Below, piece by piece: positions 5,943 to 9,309 of a stretch of 9,309 nucleotides of DNA. The stretch is from an uncultured Prevotella sp. (GTDB lineage Bacteria; Bacteroidota; Bacteroidia; Bacteroidales; Bacteroidaceae). Where the stretch lies: NCBI GenBank assembly GCA_934281565.1, contig CAKQXI010000095.1:1-9309 (forward strand), in the 5' to 3' direction. Position numbers and translations under genes: made by a program. Position 1 is the first letter of the stretch, and every line of letters starts with the position of its first letter. The notes below the pieces were generated by a model that was not told where the DNA came from, ran no database searches, and was given only the letters and a program-made list of their open reading frames with translations.

Positions 5943-6561
5943 GGATGTAGCAATAGTAAAATACAACGCAGGAAATATTTACTCTGTGATCAGCGCCATG
6001 AAGCGTTTGGGCATCACCCCTGTCCTTACAGATGATGCCGAAAGACTTCAAAAGGCGGATCGCATCCTTTTCCCTGGTCAAGGTCAGGCTAAGGAAGCCA
6101 TGGACTATCTCAAGGCACACCGCCTCGACCAACTCATCAAGGATCTAAGGCAACCTGTATTGGGCATCTGCGTGGGTCAGCAACTTCTTTGCCGCCATTC
6201 CGAAGAAGGCGATGTTGATTGCATTGGCATCTTCGACGTCAATGTCAAGCGCTTCGTTCCTCAAAGGCACGAAGACAAGGTGCCTGCCATGGGATGGAAT
6301 GAACTTGCTAACCTTAAGACTGACCTTTATAAGAACCTTGCCCAACAAGAGGAATGTGCTTCCGAAACATCGGCTCATCCTTACGCTTACTTCGTCCACA
6401 GTTATTATGTCCCACTTTGCAAGGAGACGATTGCCACTACGAACTACATCCTGCCCTATAGTGCATCACTGCATAAAGACAACTTCTATGCTTGCCAGTT
6501 TCACCCTGAGAAAAGTGGCAAGGTAGGAGAACAGATACTCAAAAACTTTCTGGAGCTATGA
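5941..6561 (+). CDS. hisH: Imidazole glycerol phosphate synthase, glutaminase subunit HisH
   Basis: Class I glutamine amidotransferase that releases ammonia from glutamine and passes it through the HisF barrel, where PRFAR is split into imidazole glycerol phosphate and AICAR. At 206 residues the length is normal. The triad is complete: nucleophile Cys77 in GICVGQQ, His188 and Glu190 in FHPEKSG. Lys191 matches the HisH lysine that contacts HisF in the Thermotoga complex. Two deviations stand out. The oxyanion strand normally PGVG reads PGQG (45-48), and the nucleophile elbow normally GICLGMQ reads GICVGQQ. The start ATG (5941) agrees with the family N-terminus VAIVKYNAGN. The stop overlaps the next start by four bases (ATGA, 6558-6561), suggesting translational coupling of HisH with its partner HisF, here fused behind HisA. 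It is the first gene of the operon. Confidence 0.96.
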   Translation: MDVAIVKYNAGNIYSVISAMKRLGITPVLTDDAERLQKADRILFPGQGQAKEAMDYLKAHRLDQLIKDLRQPVLGICVGQQLLCRHSEEGDVDCIGIFDVNVKRFVPQRHEDKVPAMGWNELANLKTDLYKNLAQQEECASETSAHPYAYFVHSYYVPLCKETIATTNYILPYSASLHKDNFYACQFHPEKSGKVGEQILKNFLEL

Positions 6562-8036
6562 AGATAGAACTGATACCTGCCATAGACTTAATAAACGGTC
6601 AATGCGTACGCCTCACCAAGGGCGACTATAACCAAAAGACCGTTTATGACGATAATCCTGTCGAAGTTGCCAAGCACTTTGAGCAACTGGGGTTCAAGCG
6701 TTTGCATGTCGTCGACCTCGATGGAGCTAAGTCAAAACATATTGTCAACGTAGATGTCCTAAGGGCTATCACGACAAATACATCGCTTACCGTGGATTTC
6801 GGCGGAGGCATCAAGACGGAAGAAGACATCCAAAAGGCATTCGCCCACGGAGCTTCGATGGTTACCGTTGGCAGCATCGCCGTCACGAACCCTGCCCTTT
6901 TCATGGAATGGTTGGAAAAATACGGGGCGGAAAGACTCATCCTCGGTGCCGATGTGAGAAATGGAAAGATTTCCATCAATGGCTGGAAAGAGGATTCTTC
7001 CGAAGACCTCCTCCCTTTCCTCAAGCAATACATTGACAAAGGCGTTCGTAACGTTCTTTGCACTGAGATTAGCAAGGATGGAACGCTGAATGGTCCTGCC
7101 ATCGAACTATACAAAGAGGTGATGGACACTTATCCTGACTTACACCTCATCGCCAGTGGTGGCGTATCATGCAACGAGGACATCAAGGCTCTTGAGTCCG
7201 CTGGCATCCCTGCCGTCGTCTTCGGGAAAGCGTTCTATGAGGGAAAGATCAAGGTGGACGAGCTATTGGCTGGACAGAGCGGTTTGGCTAAACGAATCAT
7301 CCCTTGCCTTGATGTCAAGAACGGAGAGACAGTAAAAGGCACGAACTTCGTTAACCTCCGTAGTGCGGGCGACCCTGTCGAACTGGGAAAGGCTTATAGC
7401 GATGCCGGGGCTGACGAGTTGGTTTTCCTTGACATCACGGCAAGCCTTGAGGAACGCAAGACCTTTACGGACATGGTTACTCGTGTTGCTTCCGAGATAA
7501 ACATTCCCTTTACCGTGGGAGGCGGCATCAACGAGCTGAGGGATGTTGACCGCTTGCTCAACGCTGGTGCCGACAAGGTGAGCATCAACAGTGCTGCCAT
7601 CCGACATCCAAGGCTCATCAATGAGATAGCCGACCATTACGGCTCACAAGTTTGTGTTTGCGCCATTGATGCGAGGTTCGACGAGGACGGATGGCATTGC
7701 TATGTAAAAGGTGGCAGGGAGCGAGTGGAATTAGGATTGTTTGACTGGGCAAAGGAAGTAGCCGACCGTGGTGCCGGTGAGATCTTATTTACGAGCATGG
7801 ACCACGATGGCGTAAAACAAGGGTTTGCCAACGAAGCCTTGGCTCGACTTGCCGAGGAAGTGAGCATTCCTATCATTGCATCGGGCGGAGCTGGTACCAT
7901 GCAACATTTCCGTGATGCTTTCACCATAGGGAAAGCTGATGCGGCGTTGGCTGCCAGTGTTTTTCATTTCGGTGAAATCGCCATCCCCGACCTCAAGACA
8001 TACCTACGAAAAGAAGGAATTAAGGTTAGAGCGTAA
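6558..8036 (+). CDS. hisAF: HisA-HisF fusion: ProFAR isomerase joined to imidazole glycerol phosphate synthase cyclase
   Basis: One 492-codon frame encodes two complete (beta/alpha)8 barrels. Residues 1-241 are HisA, which isomerises ProFAR to PRFAR: catalytic Asp10 in PAIDL, the second catalytic Asp132 in GADVRNGK, Asp174 in EISKDGTL, and phosphate-binding glycines near 82-84 and 201-202. Residues 242-492 are HisF, which uses PRFAR plus ammonia: Asp252 and Asp371 match Thermotoga Asp11 and Asp130, and the ammonia-gate residues Arg5, Glu46, Lys99 and Glu167 match Arg246, Glu287, Lys340 and Glu408. Both modules have the lengths of the separate enzymes, so there is no linker. HisF's initiator Met is replaced by Gly242 (codon 7281-7283), and no stop lies between the modules. 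A TTG at 7284 could in principle start a separate HisF. The gene overlaps hisH by four bases and precedes hisIE. The two modules catalyse consecutive steps. Confidence 0.93.
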   Translation: MKIELIPAIDLINGQCVRLTKGDYNQKTVYDDNPVEVAKHFEQLGFKRLHVVDLDGAKSKHIVNVDVLRAITTNTSLTVDFGGGIKTEEDIQKAFAHGASMVTVGSIAVTNPALFMEWLEKYGAERLILGADVRNGKISINGWKEDSSEDLLPFLKQYIDKGVRNVLCTEISKDGTLNGPAIELYKEVMDTYPDLHLIASGGVSCNEDIKALESAGIPAVVFGKAFYEGKIKVDELLAGQSGLAKRIIPCLDVKNGETVKGTNFVNLRSAGDPVELGKAYSDAGADELVFLDITASLEERKTFTDMVTRVASEINIPFTVGGGINELRDVDRLLNAGADKVSINSAAIRHPRLINEIADHYGSQVCVCAIDARFDEDGWHCYVKGGRERVELGLFDWAKEVADRGAGEILFTSMDHDGVKQGFANEALARLAEEVSIPIIASGGAGTMQHFRDAFTIGKADAALAASVFHFGEIAIPDLKTYLRKEGIKVRA

Positions 8037-8050
8037 TATATGAATCGTAA

Positions 8051-8071
8051 TGTTAAATGTTAAGTGTTAAA
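8051..8071 (+). repeat. Three tandem 7-base units between hisAF and hisIE
   Basis: TGTTAAA, TGTTAAG and TGTTAAA follow one another directly, ending three bases before the hisIE ATG at 8075. They occupy most of the 38-base gap between the genes. Each unit contains TAA, so they also supply stop codons just upstream of hisIE. Short tandem units like these can change copy number by slippage, which would alter the spacing before the start codon. Confidence 0.7.
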
Positions 8072-8074
8072 TAA

Positions 8075-8713
8075 ATGGAAATCGACTTTGAAAAAATGGG
8101 CGGACTTGTCCCTGCCATCATCCAGGACGCCATGACCAAAAACGTACTGATGTTAGGCTTCATGAACAAGGAAGCGTATGCCAAGACAATAGCAACCCGA
8201 AAAGTAACTTTCTGGAGCCGTTCACGCAACTGCCTCTGGACCAAGGGGGAAACCTCCGGGAACTTCCTCAACCTCGTGAGCATCCAGAACGACTGCGACA
8301 ACGACACCTTGTTGGTAAAGGTGCATCCAGAGGGACCTACCTGCCACAAAGGTACTGATACTTGTTGGGGGGAGTCTAACGACCTGAACCCTATCCTCTT
8401 TCTCTCCGAGTTACAAGACTTCATTGACAAGCGCCACGAGGATATGCCGGAGGGAAGCTATACGACAAGTCTCTTTAAGAAAGGTGTTAACAAGATGGCG
8501 CAAAAGGTTGGAGAAGAAGCTGTTGAGACGATCATCGAGGCGACAAACGGAAATGACGACAAGCTCGTCTACGAGTCATCCGACCTGCTCTATCACCTCA
8601 TCGTGCTGCTTACCAGCAAGGGATTGAGAATTGAGGACATCGCCAAGGAACTGCAGATGCGCCATGACCCCGACTGGGACCGCAAGCGCCGTGAGGCTAA
8701 AAGCAAGGAATAA
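8075..8713 (+). CDS. hisIE: Bifunctional phosphoribosyl-AMP cyclohydrolase / phosphoribosyl-ATP pyrophosphatase HisIE
   Basis: Catalyses steps two and three of histidine synthesis: the HisE part hydrolyses phosphoribosyl-ATP to phosphoribosyl-AMP, and the HisI part opens the adenine ring to give ProFAR, the substrate of the HisA module encoded just upstream. The 212 residues match the usual fused length. The HisI half (about 1-105) shows SRSRNCLWTKGETSGN (48-63), the metal-binding aspartates Asp73, Asp75 and Asp77 in NDCDND, and the zinc cysteines Cys90 and Cys97 in GPTCHKGTDTCW. The HisE half (about 115-205) shows the MazG-like helices with KVGEEAVETIIEA and ESSDLLYHLIVLL. This I-E fusion is widespread and not unusual. 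It follows hisAF by 38 bases containing a short tandem repeat, and precedes the FtsE-like gene by 21 bases. Confidence 0.96.
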   Translation: MEIDFEKMGGLVPAIIQDAMTKNVLMLGFMNKEAYAKTIATRKVTFWSRSRNCLWTKGETSGNFLNLVSIQNDCDNDTLLVKVHPEGPTCHKGTDTCWGESNDLNPILFLSELQDFIDKRHEDMPEGSYTTSLFKKGVNKMAQKVGEEAVETIIEATNGNDDKLVYESSDLLYHLIVLLTSKGLRIEDIAKELQMRHDPDWDRKRREAKSKE

Positions 8714-8734
8714 ACATTATATCGAGATAAAACC

Positions 8735-9309
8735 ATGTTAATAGATTATCAGAACGTAAACATATACCAAGCTGACAAATGTATATTGCAGAATGTCAAC
8801 TTTCATATTGATGAGGGCGAGTTTGCCTACATCATTGGTAAGGTGGGCTCTGGCAAGAGTTCGCTCTTGAAGACCCTGTACTGTGAGCTCGACCTTGTAA
8901 AAGGAGAAACCGAGAAAGCGGAGATCTTGGGACGAGACCTCAAGACCATCAGGCGCAAGGATGTCCCTGCCCTGCGCAGACAGTTGGGCATCATCTTCCA
9001 GGATTTCCAACTGCTCCACGACCGTAGCGTGCGCAAGAACCTTGAGTTTGTGTTGAAGGCGACGGGTTGGAAAGGCAAGAGCTCAATCAACAAGCGCATA
9101 GAGGAAGTGCTCAACGAGGTTGGCATGATCGAGAAAATCGACAAGATGCCTCATGAACTGTCCGGTGGTGAGCAACAGCGTATCGCCATCGCTCGCTCCA
9201 TCCTCAACAACCCTAAGGTCATCATCGCCGACGAGCCGACTGGCAACCTCGACCCTGAGACGGCAAGCAACATCGTTAGCCTCTTGAAAGGGATTGCCAA
9301 GAGTGGCGC
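8735..9309 (+). CDS. ftsE: FtsE-like ABC transporter ATP-binding protein, 3' end outside the window
   Basis: The first 191 codons of an ABC ATPase of the FtsE/LolD/MacB group. Walker A GKVGSGKS lies at residues 35-42 (Lys41), the Q-loop glutamine at Gln89 in IIFQDF, the signature LSGGEQQR at 142-149, and Walker B IIADEPTGNLD with Asp166 and Glu167. The pattern best fits FtsE, which with membrane protein FtsX controls peptidoglycan hydrolases at the division site. FtsE is normally about 220-230 residues, so roughly 35 are missing beyond the window. LolD-type relatives look similar, and no ftsX is visible to settle the point. The ATG at 8735 is supported by the N-terminus LIDYQNVNIY. It begins 21 bases after hisIE with no terminator between, so it may share the his transcript; no separate promoter was recognised in the gap. 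Confidence 0.88.
   Translation, partial: MLIDYQNVNIYQADKCILQNVNFHIDEGEFAYIIGKVGSGKSSLLKTLYCELDLVKGETEKAEILGRDLKTIRRKDVPALRRQLGIIFQDFQLLHDRSVRKNLEFVLKATGWKGKSSINKRIEEVLNEVGMIEKIDKMPHELSGGEQQRIAIARSILNNPKVIIADEPTGNLDPETASNIVSLLKGIAKSG

Noticed and set aside
5936..5950. Four-codon upstream frame (Met-Leu-Trp-Met-stop) overlapping the hisH start
   Set aside because: So short a frame arises easily by chance, and it has no His codons to suggest attenuation.
8053..8430. Minus-strand open frame of 125 codons opposite hisIE
   Set aside because: It is a shadow of the HisI domain on the other strand and has no family resemblance.
8075..8713. HisI-HisE fusion as a novelty
   Set aside because: This fusion is widespread in bacteria.
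1..9309. CRISPR arrays, tRNA or rRNA genes, insertion sequences, phage genes or defence systems
   Set aside because: None was recognised. The window is almost fully accounted for by housekeeping genes with short gaps, the longest non-coding stretch being under 200 bases.

Overview
The window reads as an ordinary chromosomal segment of a Bacteroidales bacterium, most probably Prevotella or a close relative. This rests on protein-level resemblance to Bacteroidetes sequences as I remember them, Bacteroidetes-type promoters (TTTG, about 19 bases, TAnnTTTG), the lack of Shine-Dalgarno sequences, a Bacteroidetes-type lipoprotein, and an HU-domain/SPOR protein characteristic of the phylum. No database search was possible, so the genus is an inference. 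There are no tRNA or rRNA genes, CRISPR arrays or insertion sequences.

Left arm, minus strand (1-4090): five closely spaced genes run leftward from one well-formed promoter at 4060-4090. In order of transcription they are rfbC (dTDP-rhamnose synthesis), a lipoprotein resembling DUF4738, map (methionine aminopeptidase with an N-terminal extension), tsaD (tRNA t6A synthesis) and a stand-alone PncC/CinA-type nicotinamide-nucleotide amidase. Gaps are only 5 to 34 bases. A hairpin at 93-124 probably ends the operon. A fresh minus-strand promoter overlaps its far edge, and the last seven bases of the window (7 to 1) may be the start of rpmB (ribosomal protein L28).

Middle, plus strand (4137-5816): a divergent promoter drives a two-gene unit. 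The first gene encodes a probable membrane protein with an N-terminal HU-like domain, one transmembrane helix and a C-terminal SPOR peptidoglycan-binding domain. Its -7 box lies so close to the start that the mRNA is probably leaderless with a GTG start. The second encodes a small zinc-ribbon plus FHA protein that has lost two canonical phosphothreonine-contacting residues.

Right arm, plus strand (5878-9309): a histidine operon, hisH - hisAF - hisIE, is followed by the 5' part of an FtsE-like ABC ATPase gene that runs off the window. Together the his proteins take phosphoribosyl-ATP (HisE, HisI) through ProFAR isomerisation (HisA) to imidazole glycerol phosphate and AICAR (HisF with HisH). 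hisG, hisD, hisC and hisB are not in the window. The standout feature is that hisA and hisF form one uninterrupted reading frame of 492 codons, joining a full 241-residue HisA to a full 251-residue HisF with no linker and with glycine in place of HisF's initiator methionine. The hisH promoter region carries two perfect inverted repeats, and HisH has unusual residues next to its oxyanion strand and nucleophile.
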